Assembly: GCF_008000755.1 (NCBI RefSeq)
Contig: NZ_CP041690.1
Location: forward strand, 2,419,260 to 2,483,259
Direction: 5' to 3'
Source: Youhaiella tibetensis
Lineage (GTDB): Bacteria; Pseudomonadota; Alphaproteobacteria; Rhizobiales; Devosiaceae
DNA: 64,000 nt
Numbering within the stretch: the stretch's first letter is position 1; each line of letters starts with the position of its first letter. The position numbers were made by a program, and so were the translations under genes. Below are positions 1 through 10,438 of this stretch, in pieces. The notes beneath the pieces are model-generated. The model saw only the letters and a program-made list of their open reading frames with translations, was not told the origin of the DNA and made no database searches.

Positions 1-1436
1 ACCGACGACTTCCCTGACCCTGACAGGCCGGTGAACCAGACGACATGCGGCTCTTGGCCCTTGAGATCGGCGCGCACCTGCCGGTTCACGTCGAATTCCT
101 GGTACGAAAGGTTCTGTGCCCGGCGCAGGCCGAAGTCGATCACTCCGGCCCCAAGGGTCGTGTTGGTCAGGCGATCGATGAGGATGAAGGCGCCAGTCTG
201 GTTGTTGTCGGCATAGGGGTCGAACGCGATCGGCTTGTCCGTCGCGATCGTAACGGTGCCAACCTCGTTCAGCTCGAGCTTAGTCGCCGCCGTCCGCTCG
301 AGCGTATTGACGTTCGTACGATACTTGATGCCCGTGATCGTGCCCGGAACGAGTTGCGAGCCGACCTTGATGAGATAGGACCGCCCGTGGAAAGCCGGCT
401 CCTCCTGCATCCACACCACCCGCGCCTGGAACTGATTTGAATACTCCGGCGTCTCTCCGGGACGGGTCAGGACATCGCCGCGCGAAATGTCGACTTCCCT
501 GTCGAGGACGAGCGTCACGGCCTGCCCCGGTACCGCCTGACGGAGATCCCCATCCATGGTGACGATCCGCGCCACCTTGGCTGGCTTGCGGGACGCCGCG
601 ACGAGCACGTCGTCGCCAACACTGACCGAGCCCGATGCCACGGTGCCGGAGAATCCCCGGAAATCGAGGCTGGCGCGATTAACCCACTGCACCGGGAAAC
701 GAAGTGCACCGGACGAACGGTCTTCGGCGACTTCGATCTCTTCGAGGTAGGGCACCAGTTGCGGGCCGCCATACCACGGGGTCGACGCGCTCGGCGCAAT
801 GATATTGTCGCCGCGCAGCGCGGAAACCGGAATGGCCTGGAAAGACGAAAAACCCAGCGGTTCGGCGAACCGCCGATAGTCGCTCTCGATCGCCGCGAAC
901 ACGTCGGCGTCGTAGTCGACGAGATCGATCTTGTTCACCACCAGAACGACATGCTTCACCCCGATTAGGGAGAGAATGAAGCTGTGCCGGCGGGTCTGGG
1001 TTAGCAACCCTTTTCTGGCGTCCACCAGCAGCAGAGCGACATCGGCATTGGAGGCCCCGGTCGCCATGTTGCGCGTGTACTGCTCGTGGCCCGGCGTATC
1101 GGCAACGATGAACTTGCGCTTGTCGGTCGAGAAGAACCGATAGGCGACATCGATGGTGATCCCCTGCTCTCGCTCGGCCGTCAATCCATCTACCAGGAGA
1201 GAGAAATCGATGCCTTCCTCGCCGGTGGTGCGATTGCGGCTTTCCTTGCGCAGGGAGGCGAGCTGGTCGTCCAGTATAAGTTGGCTGTCGTAGAGGAGCC
1301 GCCCGATCAACGTGGATTTACCGTCGTCCACGCTGCCGCACGTGAGGACGCGCAGTAGGCCCTTGTCGGTCTGCTGCTGCAGCCAAAGGTCGATATCGGT
1401 ATCCGGAGTGGCCACGGCCTGGGCAAGCGTACTCAA
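1..1436 (-). CDS. cysNC: Bifunctional sulfate adenylyltransferase subunit 1 / APS kinase CysNC (partial, 3' end outside window)
   Basis: The GTPase subunit of ATP sulfurylase drives formation of adenosine phosphosulfate from sulfate and ATP with CysD; the fused kinase domain then makes PAPS. The N-terminal part shows the translation-factor GTPase motifs GSVDDGKST (P-loop), DTPGHEQYT and NKIDLVDY, followed by beta-barrel domains. The reading frame does not stop where a stand-alone CysN would. It continues into GLSGSGKSS, the P-loop of APS kinase, just before the window edge, so this is the CysN-CysC fusion. The start is taken as TTG at 1436, one base after the cysD stop (TAA, 1440-1438); an in-frame GTG lies seven codons later. 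It is translated directly behind cysD, with which it forms the active heterodimer. Most of the kinase domain lies outside the window. Confidence 0.95.
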   Translation of the reverse strand, partial: MSTLAQAVATPDTDIDLWLQQQTDKGLLRVLTCGSVDDGKSTLIGRLLYDSQLILDDQLASLRKESRNRTTGEEGIDFSLLVDGLTAEREQGITIDVAYRFFSTDKRKFIVADTPGHEQYTRNMATGASNADVALLLVDARKGLLTQTRRHSFILSLIGVKHVVLVVNKIDLVDYDADVFAAIESDYRRFAEPLGFSSFQAIPVSALRGDNIIAPSASTPWYGGPQLVPYLEEIEVAEDRSSGALRFPVQWVNRASLDFRGFSGTVASGSVSVGDDVLVAASRKPAKVARIVTMDGDLRQAVPGQAVTLVLDREVDISRGDVLTRPGETPEYSNQFQARVVWMQEEPAFHGRSYLIKVGSQLVPGTITGIKYRTNVNTLERTAATKLELNEVGTVTIATDKPIAFDPYADNNQTGAFILIDRLTNTTLGAGVIDFGLRRAQNLSYQEFDVNRQVRADLKGQEPHVVWFTGLSGSGKSS

Positions 1437-1437
1437 C

Positions 1438-2352
1438 TTAGAAATAGCCTTCCTGCTTCTTCTTTTCCATCGAACCGGCCTGGTCGCTATCGATGAGGCG
1501 GCCTTCGCGCTCGGAGGTTCGGCTGGCCTGCATTTCCATGATGATCGAAGGAAGATCGGCCGCATCGGACCGGATGGCGCCAGTGAGCGGATAACAGCCG
1601 AGGGTTCGGAAGCGCACCGTCTCCTGTCGCGGCGTCTCGTCTTTGAGGAGCGGATAGCGCTCGTCATCGACCATGATCAGCGTGCCCGCACGCTCCACCA
1701 CGGGACGTGGCCGGGCGAAATAAAGCGGCACGATGGGGATTTGCTCGGAATAGATGTAGGTCCAGATATCGAGCTCGGTCCAATTCGAGAGCGGGAAGAC
1801 GCGCATGCTCTCGCCTGGCGCCAGTCGCGTATTGAACACGCGCCAAAGCTCCGGCCGCTGGTTCTTGGGGTCCCAGGCATGCTGTGCGTTACGATGCGAA
1901 AAGATACGCTCCTTGGCGCGCGACTTCTCCTCGTCGCGGCGGGCACCGCCAATGGCGGCGTCGTACTGTCCCGCTGATAGAGCCTGGCGCAGCGCCTGCG
2001 TCTTCATGATGTCCGTATAGCGCGCAGATCCGTGGTCGAACGGATTGATGTTGTTGGCCACCCCATCCGGATTGGTGTGCACAACGAGCTCGAATCCATG
2101 CTCTTCAGCCATCCGATCACGGAACGCGATCATCTCGCGGAACTTCCACGTCGTATCGATATGCAAGAGCGGAAACGGGATGCGGCTGGGGTAGAAGGCC
2201 TTGCGGGCTAGGTGCAGGAGGACCGAAGAATCCTTGCCGATCGAATACATCATGACCGGCCGCTCGAAACTCGCCGCGACCTCGCGGAAGATCTCGATGC
2301 TCTCAGACTCAAGAGCCTGAAGATGGGTGAGCCGGGCGGTGGAGACGGTCAT
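1438..2352 (-). CDS. cysD: Sulfate adenylyltransferase subunit 2 CysD
   Basis: Catalytic subunit of ATP sulfurylase, forming adenosine 5'-phosphosulfate from ATP and sulfate in assimilatory sulfate reduction. The 304-residue protein has the PP-loop-type motif [14 protein letters not shown] near residue 40 and the family segments [18 protein letters not shown] and [15 protein letters not shown]. The ATG at 2352 gives the usual family N-terminus ([12 protein letters not shown]). Another in-frame ATG at 2382 would add ten residues without family similarity. It is the first gene of a cysD-cysNC operon. The roughly 200 bp separating it from the divergent photolyase must carry its promoter; I could not identify a clear regulator site there. 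Confidence 0.96.
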   Translation of the reverse strand: MTVSTARLTHLQALESESIEIFREVAASFERPVMMYSIGKDSSVLLHLARKAFYPSRIPFPLLHIDTTWKFREMIAFRDRMAEEHGFELVVHTNPDGVANNINPFDHGSARYTDIMKTQALRQALSAGQYDAAIGGARRDEEKSRAKERIFSHRNAQHAWDPKNQRPELWRVFNTRLAPGESMRVFPLSNWTELDIWTYIYSEQIPIVPLYFARPRPVVERAGTLIMVDDERYPLLKDETPRQETVRFRTLGCYPLTGAIRSDAADLPSIIMEMQASRTSEREGRLIDSDQAGSMEKKKQEGYF

Positions 2353-2549
2353 CTGTCGATATTTTCCGGTTGCGCGCCGCATCGAAATACGCCCATTCCT
2401 ACGACGTCACAAGGGCGGGCACACCCGCGGAAGTCCCGGCTTCCGACACGTTTGCGCAGATTTGACGGACAGCGACCATCACGTCACCCGCGACGCTGGT
2501 CGGTAGGGATGCCCACCGCCGCGAGGCGCGAACAAAGGAAAACTATTTC

Positions 2550-3962
2550 ATGGCCGATACCGCCATCGTCTGGTTCCGCAACGATCTGCGCGTGCGCGAC
2601 AACCCGGCCCTGACTGCCGCCATCGCCGAATCCGCTAACGTGGTGGCCCTCTTCGTGCACGAGACCGACAAGGCCCTCCGCCCGATCGGCTCCGCCGCCA
2701 GATGGTGGCTCCACCGCAGCCTGCGCGCTCTCGCTCAGGACCTGGCCTCTCTCGGCATCCCCTTGCTTGAGGCGCACGGCGAAGCCAAGGCGTCCGTCTT
2801 GCGTGTCCTGCGGGAACACGACGCTCGGGCGCTCTTCTGGAATCGCCGTTATGGACCGGCGGCCCGGCAAATCGATTCCGACATCAAGGCCGAGGCGAGC
2901 AAGCACGCCGAAAAGGTGCAATCCTTCTCCGCAACGCTGCTGACCGAACCCTGGGAGCTTACCACCGGCCAGGGCAAGCCTTATTCGGTCTTCACCCCAT
3001 TCTGGAAGTCGCTGCAACAGCAGCACATCGCGACGCCTCTACCCATGCCCCGCGGCCGCAAGGGCCCGCTCGGACGCGCAGCCCCGGTTGACGCTGACTA
3101 TCGAGAGCCCACCTGGGCCAGCAAATTCGCTCGCTTCTGGGATGTCGGCGAAGACGCGGCACGGGAGCGTCTGTCGGACTTCCTCGAAGACGAACTGCCT
3201 AACTACAGCGAGGGACGCGACATACCTGCAAGGCCCCTCACCTCGCGCCTCTCGCCCCACCTGCGGTTCGGCGAGATCTCGCCTCGCCAGATATGGCATT
3301 CGGCTGCAGCCCTGGCACAAAAGGAACACCGGCTGGCCGCCCAGGTCGACAAGTTCCTCTCCGAGCTCGCCTGGAGGGACTTTTCATATTCCCTTCTCTA
3401 CCACCGGGAGGACATCGCCAACGTCCCCATGCAGGAAAAGTACGCGGGCATGCCCTGGCGGATCGACGATAGCCAGTTCGAGGCGTGGAAACACGGCCGC
3501 ACCGGCATCCCGATCATCGATGCGGGCATGCGCCAGCTCTGGGCTTCGGGCTGGATGCACAATCGGGTCCGCATGCTCGTCGCCTCGTTCCTCGCCAAGA
3601 ACCTCCTCATCGATTGGCGGGTCGGCGAGCAATGGTTCTGGGACTGCTTGGTAGATGCCGACGACGCCAACAATCCGGCGAGCTGGCAGTGGGTGGCAGG
3701 TTCAGGCGCGGACGCCGCGCCCTACTTCCGGATCTTCAACCCGGTTACGCAAGCCGAACGCTTTGACGCCGCCGGCCAATACGTCCGTGAATGGATGCCG
3801 GAGCTGGCGCAATTGCCCGACAAATGGATACACAATCCCGCCGCCGCTCCCGGCGACGTCCTGCGCGCAGCCAAGGTTGAACTAGGCGTCGTCTATCCGC
3901 GGCCGATCGTGGACCTCGGCCTGTCGCGGCAACGCGCCCTGGATGCCCTGAAGCAGCTTTAG
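2550..3962 (+). CDS. phrB: Deoxyribodipyrimidine photolyase (class I CPD photolyase)
   Basis: Light-driven repair enzyme that reverses cyclobutane pyrimidine dimers, using FAD and an antenna cofactor. The 470-residue protein begins with the Rossmann-like antenna domain (IVWFRNDLRVRDNPAL). It ends in the helical FAD domain, with the conserved blocks ELAWRDFSYSLLYH, GWMHNRVRMLVASFLAK, WFWDCLVDADDANNP and APYFRIFNPVTQ. Length and motif order are typical of class I bacterial photolyases. A cryptochrome-like relative cannot be fully excluded by motif alone, but the DADDANNPASWQW and AGSGADAAPYF blocks favour photolyase. The start has an AAAGGAAA ribosome site about ten bases upstream. It is transcribed divergently from cysD. 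Confidence 0.92.
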   Translation: MADTAIVWFRNDLRVRDNPALTAAIAESANVVALFVHETDKALRPIGSAARWWLHRSLRALAQDLASLGIPLLEAHGEAKASVLRVLREHDARALFWNRRYGPAARQIDSDIKAEASKHAEKVQSFSATLLTEPWELTTGQGKPYSVFTPFWKSLQQQHIATPLPMPRGRKGPLGRAAPVDADYREPTWASKFARFWDVGEDAARERLSDFLEDELPNYSEGRDIPARPLTSRLSPHLRFGEISPRQIWHSAAALAQKEHRLAAQVDKFLSELAWRDFSYSLLYHREDIANVPMQEKYAGMPWRIDDSQFEAWKHGRTGIPIIDAGMRQLWASGWMHNRVRMLVASFLAKNLLIDWRVGEQWFWDCLVDADDANNPASWQWVAGSGADAAPYFRIFNPVTQAERFDAAGQYVREWMPELAQLPDKWIHNPAAAPGDVLRAAKVELGVVYPRPIVDLGLSRQRALDALKQL

Positions 3963-4027
3963 GTCTTTGATTTTTCGTCCAAAGGCGCGTTTGTAGCCCT
4001 TCTTTCCTTCGCTGAGGGAACAAACGG

Positions 4028-4041
4028 AAAGCCATGGCTTT
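4028..4041. promoter_or_regulatory. 14-bp perfect palindrome upstream of cysK
   Basis: AAAGCCATGGCTTT reads the same on both strands and lies about 70 bp before the chosen cysK start, in the 150-bp gap after the photolyase gene. It could be an operator for a dimeric regulator of the cysK-cls-alaX run, or chance. No matching second copy was noticed elsewhere in the window. Confidence 0.25.
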
Positions 4042-4112
4042 TAGAAGGCTTGGGCCTTGTTTGGCTCACCGGGCATCCTTACCATCCCACCGTTCAATTA
4101 CGGCAAAGCCAT

Positions 4113-5162
4113 ATGACCAAGCACAAAGATCTGATCGCTGCCATCGGCAACACGCCGCTCATTCGTCTCAACCGCGTATCGGAAATGACCGGCTGTGAAA
4201 TCTGGGGCAAGGCGGAGTTCCTCAATCCGGGTCAATCGGTCAAGGACCGGGCGGCGCTCTACATCATCCAGGACGCGGTTCGCCGTGGGGCGCTCCGCCC
4301 GGGCGGCACGATCGTCGAAGGAACCGCAGGCAACACCGGGATCGGATTGACGCTCGTCGCCAACGCCCTGGGCTACAAGTCAGTGATCGTGATCCCCGAC
4401 ACGCAAAGCCAAGAGAAAAAGGACGCGCTGCGCCTTTACGGCGCCGAACTGATCGAGGTTCCGGCCAAGCCCTATAAGAACCCGAACAATTACATCAAGG
4501 TGTCCGGGCGCCTCGCCGAGCAACTGGACAAGGAACTCAAGGGCGGCGCGATCTGGGCAAACCAGTTCGACAACGTAGCGAACCGCCAGGCCCACGTCGA
4601 AACCACGGGCCCCGAAATTTACGACGCCTTTGACGGCAAGCTTGACGGCTTCATCTGCGCGGTGGGATCCGGCGGCACGCTCGGCGGCGTCGCCATGGCC
4701 CTCAACGAGCGCGACCGGAACATCAAGATCGGCCTCGCAGATCCCGAAGGAGCAGCGCTCTACAGCTACTATACGTCAGGGGAACTCAAGTCCTCCGGCA
4801 ACTCAATAACCGAAGGCATCGGCCAGGGCCGCATCACGGCCAACCTCACGAACCTCAAGGTCGACATGCCCTTCCAAATCCCCGACTCAGAGGCCCTACC
4901 CTACGTCTTCGACCTCCTCGAATACGAAGGGCTGTGCCTGGGCGGATCGAGCGCCATCAATATTGCCGGGGCGGTGCGGATGGCCCGTGAACTGGGCCCG
5001 GGCAAGACCATCGTCACGGTCCTGTGCGACTACGGCAATCGCTATCAGTCCAAGCTCTTCAACCCCGCATTCCTGCGGGCGAAGGACCTGCCGGTCCCCG
5101 CATGGCTTGAACGCGAACCCACAATCGACATAGCCACGGTATTCGAACCGGTCGAAGCATAA
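4113..5162 (+). CDS. cysK: Cysteine synthase A (O-acetylserine sulfhydrylase)
   Basis: PLP enzyme that makes L-cysteine from O-acetylserine and sulfide, the last step of the pathway that begins with cysDNC at the left edge. The 349-residue protein carries the fold type II hallmarks: IGNTPLIRL at the N-terminus, NPGQSVKDRAA with the PLP-binding lysine, GTAGNTGIGL for substrate binding, and AVGSGGTLGG for the cofactor phosphate. The ATG at 4113 gives the standard N-terminus; an upstream in-frame TTG at 4050 would add 21 unsupported residues. The C-terminal extension of about 30 residues (FNPAFLRAKDLPVPAWLER) is common in rhizobial CysK. Its stop codon overlaps the cls start by one base, which implies translational coupling. 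Confidence 0.95.
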   Translation: MTKHKDLIAAIGNTPLIRLNRVSEMTGCEIWGKAEFLNPGQSVKDRAALYIIQDAVRRGALRPGGTIVEGTAGNTGIGLTLVANALGYKSVIVIPDTQSQEKKDALRLYGAELIEVPAKPYKNPNNYIKVSGRLAEQLDKELKGGAIWANQFDNVANRQAHVETTGPEIYDAFDGKLDGFICAVGSGGTLGGVAMALNERDRNIKIGLADPEGAALYSYYTSGELKSSGNSITEGIGQGRITANLTNLKVDMPFQIPDSEALPYVFDLLEYEGLCLGGSSAINIAGAVRMARELGPGKTIVTVLCDYGNRYQSKLFNPAFLRAKDLPVPAWLEREPTIDIATVFEPVEA

Positions 5163-6607
5163 TGAGCGGAGCGCCGTTCGCGGTTCTCTTCGAGCACCTC
5201 GATATCGTCGCCTGGTTCCTGGCCGCCAACTTCCTGTTGGCGGCCATTTGCGCGATCCGCGAGGTGATGAACTCGCGCACTTCGCAGGGTTCGATCGCGT
5301 GGCTGCTGTCCCTGGTCATGCTGCCGTTTCCAACGGCCTTTCTTTACCTCATCTTCGGCTGGAAGCTCTTCGACGACTACACGACCGTCCAGACCCACAG
5401 CGGTCGCCGCGCTCGCGCCGAGCGCGCGGCGCAACTCAACATCACGGACCCGCTGACAACCGAGCAATGGCCGGTGCTCGCCAACGTGGCGCAGATGCCC
5501 TTCCTGAGCGGCAACCGCGCCGAGTTGCTGATCGACGGGCAGGCCACGTTCGACTCGATCTTCGCCGGCATACGGCGCGCCCGAGATTACATCCTGATCC
5601 AGTTCTACATCATTCGCGATGACAGGCTGGGCCAGCAACTGGCCGACCTACTGGTAGAGCGCGCTAGCGCCGGGGTCGCCGTGCGCATCATCTATGATGA
5701 TGTCGGCAGCAACAGCCTCCCCATCCGCTACGTCCAGCGCCTCCGCGACGCGGGCGTACATGTGGCCACCTTCAACCAGCGCCATCCGTTCCTTCGCATC
5801 TACGGCCCAACCCGCATCAACTATCGCAGCCACAGGAAGGTGGTCTGCGTCGATGGCAAGGAGGCCTGGGTCGGCGGGCACAACGTGGGTGTCGAGTACC
5901 TCGGCGAGGACCCGCGTTTCGGCCACTGGCGCGACACCCACGTCCACGTTGCCGGACCTGCTGCGCTGGCCGTGGGCCTGGTTTTCCGGGAGGACTGGGA
6001 ATGGGCGACCGGCCAGCGTCTGCCCGCAGCCCTGCCCGACCATGTCGATACGCCTGGCGACCAGCCTGTCCTCGTGATGCCCACGGGCCCCGCCGACAAG
6101 CTCGAGGGATGTGCGATCGCCTTCACCGAGGTGATTTCGAGGGCGCGCCGGCGCCTCTGGATCGTCAGCCCGTATTTCGTACCGGATCTCGATGTTCAGA
6201 CCGCTCTTTACGCGGCGGCCCTGCGCGGCGTCGATGTCCGTGTCCTGCTGCCAAAGAAGCCCGATCATCTCTTGGTCTGGCTCGCTAGCAACTCGCACGC
6301 CGACGCCATGGTCGGGCACGGCATCTCCGTCTATCGCTATCTCGCCGGCTTCCTCCATGAGAAGGTCATCCTGGTGGACGACGAGATTGCGGGCGTCGGG
6401 ACGGTGAACTTCGACAACCGCTCCTTCGCGATCAACTTTGAGTGTACCTTGTGGTTCACGCACCCCGACATGATCGCCGCAGTCGACAGGATGCTTGACG
6501 CCGACTTCGCCGCGTCGCACCAAACCAAGCCCGAGGACGTCCGCAACAAGCCCTGGATCCAGCGTTTCATCGGCCAGGCGGCGAGGCTGTTATCCCCGAT
6601 TCTATGA
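5162..6607 (+). CDS. cls: Cardiolipin synthase (phospholipase D family)
   Basis: Membrane enzyme that joins phosphatidylglycerol molecules to make cardiolipin. Two hydrophobic segments fill the first 65 residues (WFLAANFLLAAICAI; IAWLLSLVMLPFPTAFLYLIFG). Two phospholipase D HKD motifs follow: SHRKVVCVDGKEAWVGG around residue 224, and LHEKVILVDDEIAGVGTVNF around residue 398, each with the catalytic histidine, lysine and aspartate. The 481-residue length fits bacterial ClsA. The ATG shares its first A with the TAA of cysK, so the two are probably co-translated, although no metabolic link is obvious. alaX follows 13 bp downstream. Confidence 0.93.
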   Translation: MSGAPFAVLFEHLDIVAWFLAANFLLAAICAIREVMNSRTSQGSIAWLLSLVMLPFPTAFLYLIFGWKLFDDYTTVQTHSGRRARAERAAQLNITDPLTTEQWPVLANVAQMPFLSGNRAELLIDGQATFDSIFAGIRRARDYILIQFYIIRDDRLGQQLADLLVERASAGVAVRIIYDDVGSNSLPIRYVQRLRDAGVHVATFNQRHPFLRIYGPTRINYRSHRKVVCVDGKEAWVGGHNVGVEYLGEDPRFGHWRDTHVHVAGPAALAVGLVFREDWEWATGQRLPAALPDHVDTPGDQPVLVMPTGPADKLEGCAIAFTEVISRARRRLWIVSPYFVPDLDVQTALYAAALRGVDVRVLLPKKPDHLLVWLASNSHADAMVGHGISVYRYLAGFLHEKVILVDDEIAGVGTVNFDNRSFAINFECTLWFTHPDMIAAVDRMLDADFAASHQTKPEDVRNKPWIQRFIGQAARLLSPIL

Positions 6608-6620
6608 CTGGACGATCGAG

Positions 6621-7334
6621 ATGACCCAATTCCTGTTCCGCGACGACGCCTACCTCAAGTCGGCTGAGGCCGTCGTGACCGAGGTCACGCCGGAGGGCGG
6701 GTTCACACTCGATCGCACGATCTTCTACGCCACCTCCGGCGGCCAGCCGGGCGATAACGGACACCTCGACCGCCCGGACGGATCGCGCATCGACATCGCC
6801 ACCACCATCCATCCCGAGGGCGACAAGACGCGCATCCTCCACGTCCCTGCCGAAGGGCAACCCGCGTTGCAGGTAGGCGAGCCCGTTCACATCGCCCTTG
6901 ACTGGGAGCGGCGCTACCGATTGATGCGGATGCATACCGCGCTGCACCTGCTCTCGGTCGCCTTCCCCTTCCCCGTCACCGGGGGATCGGTTGGCTCCGA
7001 CAAGGGACGCCTGGATTTTGACATGCCTGAAGTCCCCGCCGACCTCGAGGCGATCGAGGCCCGGCTCAACGCTTTCGTTTCGGCCAACCATCCGGTCACC
7101 ACCGAATGGATTACAGACGAGGAGATGGCGGCAAACCCCGGCCTCATCAAGACCATGAACGTTAAACCGCCCATGGGTCAGGGCCGCGTTCGCCTGGTTC
7201 GCATCGGCGATGTCGACCTGCAGCCATGCGGCGGCACCCATGTGGCCGCGACTGGCGAGATCGGTCCGTTGAAACTGGGCAAGATCGAGAAGAAGGGCTC
7301 GATCAACCGCCGGGTCAGCCTGCTCTTCGCCTGA
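6621..7334 (+). CDS. alaX: AlaX-type alanyl-tRNA editing protein
   Basis: Stand-alone tRNA editing protein that hydrolyses mis-charged Ser- or Gly-tRNA(Ala) in trans. The 237-residue protein matches the alanyl-tRNA synthetase editing fold: an N-terminal barrel with FYATSGGQPGDNGHL, then the zinc-binding motifs HTALHLL and CGGTHVAATGEIG, which supply the histidine and cysteine ligands. The ATG at 6621 follows a GATCGAG site and lies 13 bp after the cls stop. The longer open frame starting inside cls has no similarity to the family. It has no synthetase catalytic domain. Its end nearly touches the end of the convergent binding-protein gene (3 bp apart). Confidence 0.92.
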   Translation: MTQFLFRDDAYLKSAEAVVTEVTPEGGFTLDRTIFYATSGGQPGDNGHLDRPDGSRIDIATTIHPEGDKTRILHVPAEGQPALQVGEPVHIALDWERRYRLMRMHTALHLLSVAFPFPVTGGSVGSDKGRLDFDMPEVPADLEAIEARLNAFVSANHPVTTEWITDEEMAANPGLIKTMNVKPPMGQGRVRLVRIGDVDLQPCGGTHVAATGEIGPLKLGKIEKKGSINRRVSLLFA

Positions 7335-7337
7335 GGG

Positions 7338-8426
7338 TCAGCGCACCGGCGGTGCGTAGAGCAGGCCGCCGTTGGTCCAAAGCGAGTTCTGTCCGCGCGA
7401 AAGCGACGCCCCCGTCTGGGGACCGAAGTTCCGCTCGTAGAGCTCCGAATAATTGCCAACCGCCGCGATGACGCGTGACATGAACTTGGGGTCGAGGCCA
7501 AGCGGTGTCCCGAAGTCCCCCTCCAGCCCCAGCAACCGCTTGATGGCGGGATTGTTGACGGTGGACATGGATTCGATGTTGCGCGAGGTAATGCCCAACT
7601 CTTCCGCCTCGATGATCGCGAACATGGTCCAGCGTACGAGCTCGAACCACTGGTCGTCGCCCTCGCGCACCACCGGCCCGATCATCTCCTTGGTAATGCG
7701 TTCGGGCAGGATGCGGTGGGTGGCAGGCTCCGGCAGGCTTCGGCGAATGGCATTGAGCCACCGGGCCGGTGCGGCCACGGCCTGGCATAGTCCCGAACGA
7801 TAGGCGACGCCAAGATCCTCGAGATCCTGATAGAGGACCTCCGAATAACTCGCCTGGTTCTCGAAGAAGAAGTCCCGCACCGCGATCTGCTCGTCGCTGC
7901 CATCGATAAGGCAAACGCTGACGCCATCGAGTTCGTAAGCCGAAACTGCGCCAAGGCTCTGCGGCACCATGAAGGCTTCGCCGTCAAAGAACATCGTCGT
8001 GACGTAGCTGGCGCCGAACCCCGTATCGCGCTTGAGCGTCCAGGGCGCATTGCGCGACAGCATGTCGATTTCCCCGGTCTGAAGTTGGGCAAAGCGGCTG
8101 TCGCCGCCGAGCGCACGGAACTCGACCTTGTTGGGGTCGTTAAAAACCGCTGCAGCCACCGCTCGGCACAGGTCGACGTCGAACCCGGACCAGGCCCCAT
8201 CATTCATCTGGGCAAACCCGGGTAACGAACGGCTGGCAGCGCAGATGAGGTGGCCGCGTTCACGCACGGTCTTGAGGGTAGGACCAGGATCGGCGGCAAT
8301 TGCCAGACCAACCATCGACGCCGATAGCAACAGCGCGCCAAACAGGCGCGCTATGGCAATCCTCAGCTTTGTCCACACTCGAACCAAACAACGTCGGCCG
8401 ATGGCCGCTCCTGACTTTCCGGCCAT
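7338..8426 (-). CDS. AapJ-like amino-acid ABC transporter substrate-binding protein (second copy)
   Basis: Periplasmic binding protein of the polar amino-acid family and a clear paralog of AapJ at 11737-12753. Both share the ligand-site region (WTLKRDT here, WTMSRDT in AapJ), the block RLLGLEGDFGTPLGL and the C-terminal end YAPPVR. A hydrophobic signal peptide ends at about GLAIA-AD. It differs from AapJ at several ligand-pocket positions (NAPW in place of TTTW; VCLIDGSDE in place of ICIESGTTT), so its ligand range may differ. The start is uncertain: ATG 8426 is listed, but GTG 8378 or TTG 8387 would place the signal peptide closer to the N-terminus. It follows aapP on the same strand after about 70 bp and is probably served by the same permease. 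Confidence 0.85.
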   Translation of the reverse strand: MAGKSGAAIGRRCLVRVWTKLRIAIARLFGALLLSASMVGLAIAADPGPTLKTVRERGHLICAASRSLPGFAQMNDGAWSGFDVDLCRAVAAAVFNDPNKVEFRALGGDSRFAQLQTGEIDMLSRNAPWTLKRDTGFGASYVTTMFFDGEAFMVPQSLGAVSAYELDGVSVCLIDGSDEQIAVRDFFFENQASYSEVLYQDLEDLGVAYRSGLCQAVAAPARWLNAIRRSLPEPATHRILPERITKEMIGPVVREGDDQWFELVRWTMFAIIEAEELGITSRNIESMSTVNNPAIKRLLGLEGDFGTPLGLDPKFMSRVIAAVGNYSELYERNFGPQTGASLSRGQNSLWTNGGLLYAPPVR

Positions 8427-8497
8427 ATTGGCACGGAGGTCCGGTGGGTCAAGGCGTAACGCCCTGGTCCCCACCGCCATTTGGTCCGTTTTACCCG

Positions 8498-9295
<798 letters not shown>

Positions 9296-9300
9296 GGGCT

Positions 9301-10434
9301 TTACCTCTTATGACCCGTGTCGAGCCGCCGCTCCATGTACTGGGAGTAGCGTGACATCGAGAAACAGAAAATCCAGAAGACGAAGGCGGCAAACACGTAG
9401 CCGGTGACGGCTTGTGTCGGAGACCCCCACTCGGTCAGCGAAGTCGAGGACTGCACGGCGCGCAGCAGGTCGAACAGGCCAACGATGTAGACGAGCGACG
9501 TATCCTTGAACAGGGCAATGAAGTTGTTCACGATCCCCGGGATCACGTGCTTGAGCGCCTGCGGCAGGATGATCAAACCCATCCGCTTCCAGTAGCTCAG
9601 GCCCAGGGCCGAGGCGGCTTCGGTTTGCCCGCGGGGAATGGCCTGAAGACCACCGCGCACGGTCTCGGCCAGATATGCCGAGGCGAAGAGCGTCACGCCC
9701 ACCAGGGCCCGCAGCAGCTTATCGATGCTGGTGCCGACGGGCAGGAAAAGCGGCAGCATGACCGAAGCCATGAACAGCACCGTAATCAACGGCACAGCGC
9801 GCCACAACTCGATGAAGCAGACGCAGAGCGTCTTGATGATCGGCAGCTTCGATTGCCGCCCCAGGGCCAGCAGGATGCCGATGGGGATCGAGCAGGTAAT
9901 TCCCACGATCGAGATGATGAGGGTGATCATCAGGCCACCCCACTTCTCCGTGGTGACCAAGGGCAGCCCGAACACGCCGCCGGTGAGCAGGTAGAAGCTC
10001 ACGACTGGCAGCACGATGAAGAAGAGAGCGGCGTTGGTCCGCTTGAACGGCAGCCCGGGCCAGAGCAGCGGCACGAGCAGCAGCGCGGTTAGGGCAAAGA
10101 CCAAGATCGGTCGCCAGTACTCTTCCTGCGGGTAGAAGCCGAACATGAAGAAGTCGAAACGGTCGGCGATATAGATCCAGCAGGCACCGACGTTCTCGAA
10201 ACGGCAGGCCCCGCCCTTCAATCCCTCTGGATCGGAAAACACGGCATTGCCGATGAAGAAGTTGTAGAGCCCCGGGATGATCCACAGCACGAAGGCGACT
10301 GCGACCACGGTCAGGATGACATCGGACGGCGAGGCAAAGAGGTGCTTGCGCGCCCAGGCGATGGCGCCGAGGCCCTGGCTGGGTGGGCGTTCGGGCGCCA
10401 GGATTTCGGCGCGGACAAAGGTGGTATCGCTCAT
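9301..10434 (-). CDS. aapM: General L-amino acid ABC transporter permease AapM
   Basis: Inner-membrane permease subunit of the Aap importer. The 377-residue protein is strongly hydrophobic. It has a long N-terminal insert between its first and second membrane spans (the region with [19 protein letters not shown]), as is usual for AapM/BztC proteins. It carries the EAA loop that contacts the ATPase: [22 protein letters not shown]. The gene starts 4 bp after the aapQ stop and ends 5 bp before aapP, so the three are translationally linked. Confidence 0.94.
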   Translation of the reverse strand: MSDTTFVRAEILAPERPPSQGLGAIAWARKHLFASPSDVILTVVAVAFVLWIIPGLYNFFIGNAVFSDPEGLKGGACRFENVGACWIYIADRFDFFMFGFYPQEEYWRPILVFALTALLLVPLLWPGLPFKRTNAALFFIVLPVVSFYLLTGGVFGLPLVTTEKWGGLMITLIISIVGITCSIPIGILLALGRQSKLPIIKTLCVCFIELWRAVPLITVLFMASVMLPLFLPVGTSIDKLLRALVGVTLFASAYLAETVRGGLQAIPRGQTEAASALGLSYWKRMGLIILPQALKHVIPGIVNNFIALFKDTSLVYIVGLFDLLRAVQSSTSLTEWGSPTQAVTGYVFAAFVFWIFCFSMSRYSQYMERRLDTGHKR

Positions 10435-10438
10435 GGCC

